NCBI GenBank assembly: GCA_013213875.1
Contig: JABSSV010000326.1
Coordinates: 1-13,293 of the forward strand
Reading direction: 5' to 3'
Length of the DNA stretch: 13,293 bases
Origin: Lysobacterales bacterium
GTDB taxonomy: Bacteria > Pseudomonadota > Gammaproteobacteria > Xanthomonadales > SZUA-36
A model generated the notes under the pieces. It did no database searches, was not told where the DNA came from, and saw only the letters and a program-made list of their open reading frames with translations. The translations under genes were made by a program, and so were the position numbers. How positions within the stretch are numbered: the first letter of the stretch is position 1; every line of letters begins with the position of its first letter. Below, piece by piece: positions 1 through 7,432 of this stretch.

Positions 1-1503
1 AATGCAGACCTTGACGATCTCGCCGGAATGCTCATGGGGTACGCCGATGGCGGCCACCTCCAGCACCTTCTCGTGCGCCGCAATCACGTCCTCAATTTCA
101 TTGGGATACACATTGAAGCCGGACACCAGAATCATGTCTTTCTTCCGGTCGACGATCTTGAAGAAGCCATGCTCATCCATGCACGCCATATCACCGGTGC
201 GCAGCCAGCCATCCTCGGACAGGACTTTGGCGGTCTCCTCCGGTCGCTGCCAGTAGCCGGCCATGACCTGCGGGCCACGAATGCACAACTCGCCCACCTC
301 ACCCACTGGTTGCCATTGCCCATCCTCACCGAGAATGGCGCATTCCGTGGAGGAAATGGGCAGACCGATGCAGCCGTTATATTCGCTCAGGGTCATGGGG
401 TTAATGCAGGCTGCGGGCGAGGTTTCCGTCAAACCATAGGCCTCTACCAGGGTGACGCCCGTGACTTCCTTCCAGCGCTCCGCGACGGCCCGCTGTACGG
501 CCATGCCGCCGCCCAGCACCAGTTTCAGCTTCGAAAAGTCGAGCTGCTCGAAGCCGGGCGTGTTGAGCATGCTGTTGAACAAAGTGTTGACGCCGGTGAT
601 AGCGGTAAAGCCACTCGTGCCCAGGGCTTTTACAAATCCGTCCATATCCCGCGGGTTGGTAATGAGCAGATTGCGTGCTCCCAGCGACATAAAGACCAGG
701 CAGTTCGCCGTCAGCGCAAAGATATGATAGAGCGGAAGCGCGGTCACGATGACCTCGCTGCCGACGTCCAGGTCGCCCAGCCAGCTTTTCGCTTGCAGCA
801 TATTGGCCACCATGTTGCGATGGGTCAGCACCGCACCCTTGGCGACTCCCGTGGTGCCCCCGGTATATTGCAAAAAGGCGATGTCCGTGAAGCCGATCTC
901 CTCCGTTTTCGGCGTCTGGCCATCATGCTGCTTGAGTACGTTCTTGAAGCGCTCGGCTTTGGGCAGGGAGTAGGCCGGCACGGCTTTGCGTACCCGTTTG
1001 AGCACAAAGTTGAGCAACGCGCCCTTGGGAAAGCCCAGCATATCCCCAACGGCGGTGGTGAAAACATGCTCCACCGCCACTTCGTCCATGACTTTTTCCA
1101 GCACATGGGCAAAGTTATCGACCACCACAATGGCTTTGGCACCGGAATCATTCAACTGATGCTTCAGTTCGCGTGCCGTGTACATGGGATTGGTGTTCAC
1201 CACCACCATGCCAGCGCGCAGAACACCAAACAGGGCGATAGGATACTGCAGCGTGTTGGGAAGCATGAGCGCTACACGATCGCCTTTTTGTAGCCCCCGC
1301 GCCTGAAGCGCAGCGGCGAAACTCTGGCTCAGCCGATCCAGTTCGCCAAAACTGATTACCGTGTCGAAGTTCTCAAAGGCGGGTCGGTCGCGAAACTGCT
1401 GGCAGCTTTGCTCCAGAATATCCACCACCGAACTGTATTGACTCAAATCAATTTCGGCGGGTACACCTTCGGCATAATGCTGCTGCCATGGCTTGTTGCT
1501 CAT
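1..1503 (-). CDS. fadD: Long-chain-fatty-acid--CoA ligase, 3' end cut by the window edge
   Basis: This enzyme activates free long-chain fatty acids with ATP and CoA, by way of an acyl-AMP, at the inner face of the cytoplasmic membrane; it is the entry step to beta-oxidation. I translated the reverse strand from the ATG at 1503: 501 codons stay open to base 1. The product begins MSNKPWQQHYAEGVPAEID, as FadD proteins do. The AMP-binding P-loop YTGGTTGVAKGA is at residues 213-224, followed by the YGLTETSP motif at 356-363. The acyl-CoA synthetase signature from GWLRTGD (432-438) through DRKKDMILVSGFNVYP (452-467) is intact. E. coli FadD has about 561 residues, so roughly the last 60 are missing, including the region that carries the C-terminal catalytic lysine. 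An AGGAG (complement of 1510-1514) lies six bases before the start and supports it. The gene is divergent from the GCS2-CBS gene. There is no frame break in the visible part. FadD as opposed to another long-chain acyl-CoA synthetase is likely but not proven. Confidence 0.95.
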   Translation of the reverse strand, partial: MSNKPWQQHYAEGVPAEIDLSQYSSVVDILEQSCQQFRDRPAFENFDTVISFGELDRLSQSFAAALQARGLQKGDRVALMLPNTLQYPIALFGVLRAGMVVVNTNPMYTARELKHQLNDSGAKAIVVVDNFAHVLEKVMDEVAVEHVFTTAVGDMLGFPKGALLNFVLKRVRKAVPAYSLPKAERFKNVLKQHDGQTPKTEEIGFTDIAFLQYTGGTTGVAKGAVLTHRNMVANMLQAKSWLGDLDVGSEVIVTALPLYHIFALTANCLVFMSLGARNLLITNPRDMDGFVKALGTSGFTAITGVNTLFNSMLNTPGFEQLDFSKLKLVLGGGMAVQRAVAERWKEVTGVTLVEAYGLTETSPAACINPMTLSEYNGCIGLPISSTECAILGEDGQWQPVGEVGELCIRGPQVMAGYWQRPEETAKVLSEDGWLRTGDMACMDEHGFFKIVDRKKDMILVSGFNVYPNEIEDVIAAHEKVLEVAAIGVPHEHSGEIVKVCI

Positions 1504-1558
1504 GCGGGACTCCTGTGGACTGGACACCGCGCGCCACGCAAGCGACGCGCTCGCCGCC

Positions 1559-1587
1559 ATTCCATCATAGCGTCAGGAGGCTGACAA
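1559..1587 (-). promoter_or_regulatory. Candidate sigma70-type promoter of fadD
   Basis: On the reverse strand TTGTCA (complement of 1582-1587, five of six matches to the -35 consensus) is followed after 17 bases by TGGAAT (complement of 1559-1564, four of six). The fadD start codon is about 55 bases further on. A small inverted repeat, GTCAG-GAGG-CTGAC at 1572-1585, overlaps the -35 element and spacer, where a repressor could bind. I see no sequence resembling the E. coli FadR operator. This is a match by eye only. Confidence 0.3.
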
Positions 1588-1613
1588 GTTCGGCCGGAAA
1601 TCTCTTGCCCGGT

Positions 1614-1642
1614 TTGCCCGATTACCGCTAGCTGTTTATCAT
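1614..1642 (+). promoter_or_regulatory. Probable sigma70-type promoter of the GCS2-CBS gene
   Basis: TTGCCC at 1614-1619 (four of six matches to TTGACA) and TATCAT at 1637-1642 (five of six matches to TATAAT) are separated by the optimal 17 bases. Transcription would start near 1648-1650. The leader would then be about 115 bases long and begin with the stem-loop at 1651-1669. This is the best promoter match in the divergent region. Confidence 0.5.
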
Positions 1643-1645
1643 CGC

Positions 1646-1680
1646 ACCCAGTCGCCGGATCCCGGCGACGGCCGCTGGGT
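1646..1680 (+). other. Strong stem-loop at the predicted 5' end of the GCS2-CBS transcript
   Basis: GTCGCCGG (1651-1658) and CCGGCGAC (1662-1669) form a perfect 8-bp GC-rich stem around a three-base ATC loop. Outside it ACCCA (1646-1650) can pair with TGGGT (1676-1680) across a six-base bulge on the 3' side, giving a 13-bp interrupted stem. No T tract follows on either strand, so it is not an intrinsic terminator. The stem begins within a few bases of the start expected from the promoter at 1614-1642. It could protect the 5' end of the mRNA, act as a DNA operator over +1, or be part of a leader control element. The structure is seen; the role is inferred. Confidence 0.55.
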
Positions 1681-1748
1681 TCTGGTGTGCGCAGTGGTTT
1701 CGGGCCGACGTGAGCATGGAAGGGTGCGCTCCTGTGGGCTGGCATGGC

Positions 1749-1756
1749 AAGGGAGG
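1749..1756 (+). promoter_or_regulatory. Ribosome binding site that decides the GCS2-CBS start
   Basis: AAGGGAGG is a near-perfect Shine-Dalgarno sequence ending eight bases before a GTG at 1765. It lies inside the reading frame if translation began at the upstream ATG (1744), which has no purine-rich site before it. The next ATG (1789) also lacks a clear site. This favours the GTG as the true start. Confidence 0.6.
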
Positions 1757-1764
1757 CAAGCCCC

Positions 1765-3681
1765 GTGGGCGAGCAGAACGTCAAACCGATGACCGACGAA
1801 GAAAGCCGTCAGGGCTTTATGCGCTCTCTGCTTAAGGAGGTGCAGGCCCTGGAGGACATGCTCGAGCGCGGCATGATTGAAACGGGCAAAGCCCGCATCG
1901 GCGCAGAGCAGGAAATGTTTATCGTCAAGCGTTCGCGTCAGCCGGCCCTGAAGGCGCTGGAGTTGCTGGAACGCATCAACGACGACCGCTTCACCCATGA
2001 GATCGGTCTGTTCAATCTCGAAGCGAACATGAGCGTGCAGGAAGTCAACGCGCACTGTCTGGATCGTCTGGAAGCAGAAACGCGGGAAATCTATCAACTG
2101 GCGCGCCGTCGGGCGGCCGAGATGGATCTGGACATCGCCCTGGTGGGCATTCTGCCCACGCTAAGCCGCGAACATCTGTCCCTGGACGCCATGGTGCCCT
2201 CGCCACGCTATTTTGCCCTCAACGACGCCCTGCGGGCGCTCCGTGGCAAGGACTTTGAGTTCACCATCAACGGTATTGACCAACTGAACGTCAAGCATGA
2301 CAACGTCATGCTGGAAGCCTGCAACACCAGCTTCCAGGTGCACTTGCAGGTTGAGCCGGACCGCTTTGCACGCATCTATAACATTGCGCAGCTGGTCACG
2401 GCGCCGTTGATGGCTGCCGCAGTCAATTCACCCATTCTGCTCGGGCACCGGCTCTGGCATGAGAGCCGGATTGCGGTGTTTGAGCATTCGATTGATGCGC
2501 GCTCCGAGACCCATCAGGCACGCGGTCTCAAGCCCCGTGTGCATTTTGGTGACCGCTGGGTGGATGAGTCCGTAGTCGAGATTTTTAAGGAAGATATCGC
2601 GCGCTTTCGCGTGATTTTGACCACGGAATGCGAAGAAGATGTGCTCGCCATGGTCGAACGGGGCGAGGCACCCAGCCTGAATGCCCTGCGTCTGCATAAC
2701 GGCACCGTCTACCGCTGGAATCGCCCCTGCTATGGCGTGCACGATGGCATTGCCCATCTGCGCATTGAGAATCGCGTGATTCCCTCAGGGCCAACGGTGC
2801 TGGATGAAATTGCCAATGCGGCGTTTTTCTTCGGCATGGTGGCCGGTATGGACGCCCAGGAAGGGGATATTCGCGAGCGCCTGGCTTTTGATGATGTGAA
2901 AGCCAACTTCCTAGCGGCCGCTCGCGATGGGCTCCGCGCCCAGCTGAACTGGTTCGGTGATCGCTATCTGACGGCCCAGGAGTTGATCCTTGAAGAATTG
3001 CTCCCGCTGGCCCGGAGCGGGCTCGATCATATGGGCATTGCACCGGACTCGGCAGCCCGCTATCTGGACGTGATCCGTGATCGGGTCGAGGCGCGGCGAA
3101 CCGGCGCGCGCTGGTTGCTGGAATCGGCGCACAAGATGCAGGAGCAGGGTACCCGCGATCAACGCATGCGCTGCCTGGTCTCCAGCATGATCGATCAGCA
3201 ATCCGGCAATCTGCCCATCAGCCGCTGGCAGTTGGCCGAGTTTTGTGAACAGCTCGATTTTCGCGACAGCTATCAGTTTGTATCGCAGTTCATGGTGACG
3301 GATCTGTTCACCGTGCGTGCCGATGACATTGTGGACTTTGCCGCATCGCTTATGGACTGGCGCCATGTGCGCCATGTGCCGGTAGAGGGTGATGACGGGG
3401 AGTTGGTGGGCCTGGTATCGCATCGAAGCCTGTTGCGACTGGTGGCGACCGGCCGTCTGGGTCCGGACAAAAAGGTCACGGTACGCGAAATCATGAATTC
3501 CGAGCCGGTTACCGTGGCTCCGGAGACCAGCACCGTGCAGGCGATCCGTCTCATGCGTGAGGGCAATATGGCCTGTCTGCCGGTGGTGAAGGATGGCAAG
3601 CTGGTGGGGCTGGTGACCGAGCACGATCTGATCGTGGTCTCGTCCATGCTACTGGAACGCTATCTCGCTGCCGAGGAGTAG
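1765..3681 (+). CDS. GCS2-family glutamate-cysteine-ligase-like protein fused to a CBS domain pair
   Basis: The first ~470 residues belong to the GCS2 superfamily of ATP-dependent carboxylate-amine ligases (gamma-glutamylcysteine synthetase type 2, YbdK, EgtA-like). Numbering from the upstream ATG at 1744 (subtract 7 for the GTG start), the metal- and substrate-binding motif GAEQEMFIV is at 53-61, FNLEANMS at 90-97, FQVHLQV at 197-203 (equivalent of HVHVG in YbdK), NSPILLG at 228-234, and LRIENRVIPSGPT at 339-351 (counterpart of the GTVEVRV segment). Residues about 514-570 and 578-636 are two CBS repeats, ending GKLVGLVTEHDL; such Bateman modules usually bind adenine nucleotides or S-adenosylmethionine and regulate the attached enzyme. 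Nucleotide-controlled ligation of an amino acid or small amine is therefore plausible, but the substrate is unknown; this is not the GshA type of E. coli. The frame is unbroken. A lipoprotein gene follows eight bases later, probably in the same operon. The start could be 1744 (645 residues) or 1789, but the Shine-Dalgarno site supports the GTG at 1765 (638 residues). Cytoplasmic; no signal peptide. Confidence 0.85.
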   Translation: MGEQNVKPMTDEESRQGFMRSLLKEVQALEDMLERGMIETGKARIGAEQEMFIVKRSRQPALKALELLERINDDRFTHEIGLFNLEANMSVQEVNAHCLDRLEAETREIYQLARRRAAEMDLDIALVGILPTLSREHLSLDAMVPSPRYFALNDALRALRGKDFEFTINGIDQLNVKHDNVMLEACNTSFQVHLQVEPDRFARIYNIAQLVTAPLMAAAVNSPILLGHRLWHESRIAVFEHSIDARSETHQARGLKPRVHFGDRWVDESVVEIFKEDIARFRVILTTECEEDVLAMVERGEAPSLNALRLHNGTVYRWNRPCYGVHDGIAHLRIENRVIPSGPTVLDEIANAAFFFGMVAGMDAQEGDIRERLAFDDVKANFLAAARDGLRAQLNWFGDRYLTAQELILEELLPLARSGLDHMGIAPDSAARYLDVIRDRVEARRTGARWLLESAHKMQEQGTRDQRMRCLVSSMIDQQSGNLPISRWQLAEFCEQLDFRDSYQFVSQFMVTDLFTVRADDIVDFAASLMDWRHVRHVPVEGDDGELVGLVSHRSLLRLVATGRLGPDKKVTVREIMNSEPVTVAPETSTVQAIRLMREGNMACLPVVKDGKLVGLVTEHDLIVVSSMLLERYLAAEE

Positions 3682-3689
3682 CCCGTTCC

Positions 3690-4133
3690 ATGTTCAGACT
3701 GTTACGTTACACGCCGCTACTGGCGCTTTTTCTCCTCGCAGGCTGCGGGCCCGATGCCAGCATCGAGGATCAGGTTAAGGGCCGCATCGCCTCCATGGAA
3801 CTGGCCGGTGAGAACGGCGAGCGCGCTAACTTCATGGCGCATGTGGCCACTGGCTTTGGCGCCCAGCAGGGCCAGATGACGCGGGATGACTTCCGACGCT
3901 TCATGTTCCTGCAGATGAACCAGCGGCGCCGCATCCAGGCCCAGCTGTTTCCAATTACCGTGACCGTACAAAGTGCCAATCTGGCAGAAGCGCGCTTCAA
4001 GGCGCTGGTGACTGGCGGCGGCGCGGGCTGGTTTCCCGCCGAAGGCCAGCTGTTCAACATCACCACCCAGTGGTCCTTCGAGGATGGCGAGTGGATGCTG
4101 TGGCAGGCCGATTGGGAGCCCATTGGCCCCTAG
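3690..4133 (+). CDS. Small predicted lipoprotein of unknown function
   Basis: The 147-residue product has a short basic N-terminus (MFRLLRY), a hydrophobic segment and a textbook lipobox LAGC at residues 16-19, so it should be cut before Cys19 and lipidated. The +2 residue is Gly, which suggests outer-membrane sorting under E. coli rules. The mature part is about 129 residues, with a helical N-terminal half and beta-like segments ending in the Trp-rich stretch WSFEDGEWMLWQADW. That layout resembles NTF2/SnoaL-like small alpha+beta folds, but I cannot identify the family. It starts eight bases after the GCS2-CBS stop codon. A GAGGAG at 3673-3678 lies inside the end of that gene, 11 bases before the ATG, which is slightly far but usable. 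Co-transcription with the GCS2-CBS gene is likely; a functional link is only an inference. About 70 bases without an obvious promoter or terminator separate it from the helicase gene. Confidence 0.8.
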   Translation: MFRLLRYTPLLALFLLAGCGPDASIEDQVKGRIASMELAGENGERANFMAHVATGFGAQQGQMTRDDFRRFMFLQMNQRRRIQAQLFPITVTVQSANLAEARFKALVTGGGAGWFPAEGQLFNITTQWSFEDGEWMLWQADWEPIGP

Positions 4134-4202
4134 CGCGACCAAGCCCCTCTCTGGCTCGGGTCATTCTCACCTTTTGCGAAGCAGCGCCGCTAGCATGCGT
4201 GC

Positions 4203-7200
4203 ATGGAGCCGTGCGCACTCAACCGCTATTTCTGCTCACCGGTAGCCGCATGGTTTGCGGCGGCGTTTCCCCACGCCACGGACACGCAACTGGCAGCCTG
4301 GGAGCAAATTCGCCGGGGCCATGACACGCTGATCGCGGCACCTACGGGCAGTGGTAAGACGCTGGCTGCCTTGCTGTGCAGTCTTGATGATCTGGTGCGG
4401 GCGAGTCGCCGGGGGCCTTTGCCGGACCAGCTATGCGTGCTTTACCTGTCGCCGCTCAAGGCGCTTTCCAATGATGTGCGGTGCAATCTGGACGGCCCGC
4501 TGGCAGGCATTGAGGCGGTTTTGAATCAGACCGGCCAACCCGGTTCCGGTATCCGCACGGCGGTGCGGACCGGCGACACGGCGGCGGCAGATCGGGCCGC
4601 CATGGTGCGGCGCCCGCCGCATGTGTTGGTCACCACGCCGGAGTCCCTGTACCTGCTGCTCAGTTCAGAGTCCGGTCGTAAGATGCTGGCGCCGGTACAG
4701 ACGGTTATCGTCGATGAACTCCATGCCCTGGCCGGCAGTAAACGGGGCGCGCACCTGTCCCTGTCCCTGGCGCGGCTGGATCGCCTGGCGCACCGGCCGC
4801 GCCGTATCGGGCTCTCGGCAACGCAGAGGCCTTTACCTGTCATGGCCAGTTTTCTGACCGGCACAGCGCCCGCAGCAATCGTTGACGCGGGTCATCAACG
4901 TCGGCGCGATCTGGCCCTGGCCTTGCCCGATACACCACTGGCGCCGGTCATGTCGCACGCGGTCTGGGATGAAATCTATGCGCACTTGACCCGGCAGATC
5001 AGCGCGCACGCAACCACGCTGGTTTTTGTGAACACGCGACGCCTCGCGGAGCGGGTCGCACATGCGCTCACCGAGCGTCTGGAACCCGATGCGGTCATGG
5101 CCCATCACGGCAGCCTCTCCCGAGCCAGCCGTCAGCGTGCAGAACAGGCGCTGAAGGCGGGTGAGGTGCGTGTGCTGGTGGCCACGGCCTCGCTGGAACT
5201 GGGAATTGACGTAGGCGCCGTGGATCTGGTCTGTCAGCTCGGTTCCCCAGGTAGCATCAACGCTTTTCTCCAGCGGGTGGGACGCTCCGGGCATGCGGTA
5301 AAGGGCCTGCCCAAAGGGCGTCTCTATCCACTGAGTCGGGACGATCTGGTGGAGTGCATGGCCCTGCTACAGGCCGAGCAAGCGGGAGCATTGGACTGGC
5401 TGGAGGTCCCCCCAGGTGCGCTGGACGTGCTGGCCCAGCAACTGGTGGCAGAGGTAGCCAGCAGGCCGCAGACGGCGCAGGAGTTACTGTCCCTGGTGCG
5501 CTGTGCCTGGCCCTATCGGGAACTTAGCGACGCGGACTTCCAAGCCGTACTAGAGATGCTGACCAGGGGCTATGCCAGTCGCCGCGGACGCCGCTCTGCC
5601 TGGCTGCGGGCAGCGGGCCTCGACGGTCAAATCCATGCGCATGCGGGCACGCGTCAGATGGCCCTCCAGAACGGCGGTGCCATCCCGGACCAGTTTGACT
5701 ACGACGTCATCCTCATGCCCGAGGAGGAGAAAATTGGCACGCTAGGGGAACATTTCGCCTTTGACAGCGTGGCCGGTGACATCTTTCAGCTTGGCAACAG
5801 GAACTATCAGTTTCTGCAGCGGGAGCAGAGTCGGGTGCTGGTGCAGGATGCGGGTGATCAGCCGCCCAACGTGCCGTTCTGGTTTGGAGAGCGCCCCGGA
5901 CGAAGCGACGTGCTTAGTGAGGCCGTCAGCCGCTTGCGGCAGCAGCTGGCCCGTGATTTTTCCCAGGCCGGTGCCGCACGGGCCCGGGAGCATCTGTTAG
6001 CGCAGGGCTTTGAATCGGCCGCAGCGGCGCAACTGGTGGCTTACCTGCATCCTGCCTGGGAGGCGTTCGGCTGCCTCCCGGATCACAGCCAGGTGGTGCT
6101 GGAGCGTTTCTTCGATGAGACGGGCAATATGCACCTGGTATTACACGCGCCGCTGGGCGCCCGTGTCATGCGAGCCTGGGGTCTGGCCTTGCGTAAACGC
6201 TTTTGTTGCCAATTCAATTTCGAACTACAGGCCGCCGCACTGGAAGATTGTCTCATTCTTTCCCTGAGTGAAACGCACAGCTTCGAACTGGCAGAGGTCA
6301 TGCGCTATCTCCATCCCCATAGCGTTGAGTCTGTCCTGATCCAGGCCCTGCTGGATGCGCCCCTGTTTGAGGCGCACTGGCGCTGGAACGCGACCACGGC
6401 ACTGGCCATAGAACGCATGCGCAATGGCCGGCGGGTGCCCGCTCAGTGGCAGCGCAATCAGGCGGAAGATCTGGTTAGCGTGGTCTTTCCTGACCAGCTG
6501 GCTTGCGCGGAGAACCTGTCTGGCCCACGCGCTGTTCCCGATCATCCGCTGGTGCAGCAAACGCTTCGGGACTGCTTACAGGAAGCCATGGATCTCGCGG
6601 GCCTACAGCAGGTGCTGGAGCAGCTCCGGGCAGGAACCATCCGGGTCACCTGTGCGGATTTGCTAGGTCCGTCACCATTGGCGGCGGAAATCATCAGCGC
6701 ACGGCCCTATGCGTTTCTGGATGACGGTGAAGCTGAGGAACGTCGCACCCGCGCCATAGCACGACCGGCGCCAGCAGCAATCCCAGGCTCTGCGCTGCGC
6801 CGTATTCGTCAGGAGGCCTGCGCCCGAGTCAGCAAAGAAGTCTGGATTCACCCGGCCAGTCCGGACGAGCTGTATCAGGCGCTGCTAGAGGTGGGTGGGC
6901 TGAGCCAGTCTGAATACAGCACCGGCGAGTCATTGAGTGGCGCTGCCGCCTTACCCCAGCGTTGGAGCCTTTGGTTCCAGGCCCTGCAGGCGGAGCAGCG
7001 GGCTTTTCTATTGCGTCTGCCTGAGGGCGCCTGCTTCTGGGTGGCGGACGCGCGCCTGCCCGAATGGCAGGCCCTGCATCCCGGTGCAATCATCCGGCCA
7101 GCCCCGGCGGCGGGTCTTATCAATCCGGAGCAACCCCAGCGGGGCCCGGCGCTTATGGCCCTGATGCGTGACCGCCTGGCGGCGCTTGGGCCGGTCAGCC

Positions 7201-7382
7201 GCGCCCGTCTCGGCGCCGGGCTGGGTGTGGGGCTACCCGTGGTAGCGGAGGGGCTGGAGCAGCTCCGCGCTGAGGGATCCGTGGTGCGCCTTGAACAGGA
7301 GGGCGTGGGACATTTGTGGTGTGAGCGACGCTTGTTGGCCCGGGTTCATCACTACAGCCGCAGCAGTGCCGGTCCCGCCTGA
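4203..7382 (+). CDS. lhr: Lhr-family DEAD/DEAH-box helicase, C-terminally short form
   Basis: Lhr proteins are superfamily 2, 3'-to-5' ATP-dependent DNA (and RNA:DNA) helicases linked to DNA repair. All core motifs are visible: a Q-motif-like region at residues 24-33, Walker A APTGSGKT (46-53), DELH box (171-174), SAT (205-207), LVFVNTRR (273-280), ATASLELGIDVG (328-339) and QRVGRSGH (357-364). The Lhr-specific region follows, with GGAIPDQFDYDVIL at 491-504 and GNRNYQFLQREQSRVLV at 531-547. The equivalent of the E. coli Lhr-Core ends near residue 850 (EERRTRA). About 210 more residues match the start of the C-terminal domain, including a winged-helix-like segment at 985-1040 ending WCERRLLARVHHYS. 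E. coli Lhr continues for roughly 400 residues beyond this, so the protein (1059 against about 1538 residues) appears truncated, though the enzymatic core is intact. The start is poorly supported by a ribosome site but matches the N-terminus of homologues (CSPVAAWF...TQLAAW). It converges on acnA. Confidence 0.9.
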   Translation: MEPCALNRYFCSPVAAWFAAAFPHATDTQLAAWEQIRRGHDTLIAAPTGSGKTLAALLCSLDDLVRASRRGPLPDQLCVLYLSPLKALSNDVRCNLDGPLAGIEAVLNQTGQPGSGIRTAVRTGDTAAADRAAMVRRPPHVLVTTPESLYLLLSSESGRKMLAPVQTVIVDELHALAGSKRGAHLSLSLARLDRLAHRPRRIGLSATQRPLPVMASFLTGTAPAAIVDAGHQRRRDLALALPDTPLAPVMSHAVWDEIYAHLTRQISAHATTLVFVNTRRLAERVAHALTERLEPDAVMAHHGSLSRASRQRAEQALKAGEVRVLVATASLELGIDVGAVDLVCQLGSPGSINAFLQRVGRSGHAVKGLPKGRLYPLSRDDLVECMALLQAEQAGALDWLEVPPGALDVLAQQLVAEVASRPQTAQELLSLVRCAWPYRELSDADFQAVLEMLTRGYASRRGRRSAWLRAAGLDGQIHAHAGTRQMALQNGGAIPDQFDYDVILMPEEEKIGTLGEHFAFDSVAGDIFQLGNRNYQFLQREQSRVLVQDAGDQPPNVPFWFGERPGRSDVLSEAVSRLRQQLARDFSQAGAARAREHLLAQGFESAAAAQLVAYLHPAWEAFGCLPDHSQVVLERFFDETGNMHLVLHAPLGARVMRAWGLALRKRFCCQFNFELQAAALEDCLILSLSETHSFELAEVMRYLHPHSVESVLIQALLDAPLFEAHWRWNATTALAIERMRNGRRVPAQWQRNQAEDLVSVVFPDQLACAENLSGPRAVPDHPLVQQTLRDCLQEAMDLAGLQQVLEQLRAGTIRVTCADLLGPSPLAAEIISARPYAFLDDGEAEERRTRAIARPAPAAIPGSALRRIRQEACARVSKEVWIHPASPDELYQALLEVGGLSQSEYSTGESLSGAAALPQRWSLWFQALQAEQRAFLLRLPEGACFWVADARLPEWQALHPGAIIRPAPAAGLINPEQPQRGPALMALMRDRLAALGPVSRARLGAGLGVGLPVVAEGLEQLRAEGSVVRLEQEGVGHLWCERRLLARVHHYSRSSAGPA

Positions 7383-7398
7383 TCGCAGAGGACCAGGA

Positions 7399-7418
7399 CC
7401 GCCGCGCAAGCGCGGCGG
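7399..7418. terminator. Perfect hairpin between the convergent lhr and acnA genes
   Basis: CCGCCGCG (7399-7406) and CGCGGCGG (7411-7418) form a perfect 8-bp stem around a CAAG loop (CTTG on the other strand). It lies 17 bases after the lhr stop and 15 bases after the acnA stop, so it could end or stabilise both transcripts. Neither strand has a T tract after it, so classic intrinsic termination is uncertain; a factor-dependent end trimmed back to the hairpin is equally possible. Confidence 0.45.
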
Positions 7419-7432
7419 CCTATGGCTATGAC

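Noticed and set aside
28..1293. A 421-codon open frame on the + strand.
   Set aside because: It lies antisense to fadD, whose reverse-strand translation has all family motifs. The + product is a His/Gln-rich shadow typical of GC-rich DNA.
1646..1680. The stem-loop as an intrinsic terminator.
   Set aside because: No T tract on either side, and it lies between divergent genes, where no transcript should end.
2911..3624. A 237-codon reverse-strand frame within the GCS2-CBS gene, plus other antisense frames there.
   Set aside because: The composition is unlike a real protein, no ribosome site or family resemblance is seen, and the sense frame has clear GCS2 and CBS domains.
4134..4202. A promoter or terminator between the lipoprotein gene and lhr.
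   Set aside because: No convincing -10/-35 pair or stem-loop with a T tract is visible, so none is reported; lhr may be read through from upstream or have a promoter that I cannot recognise.
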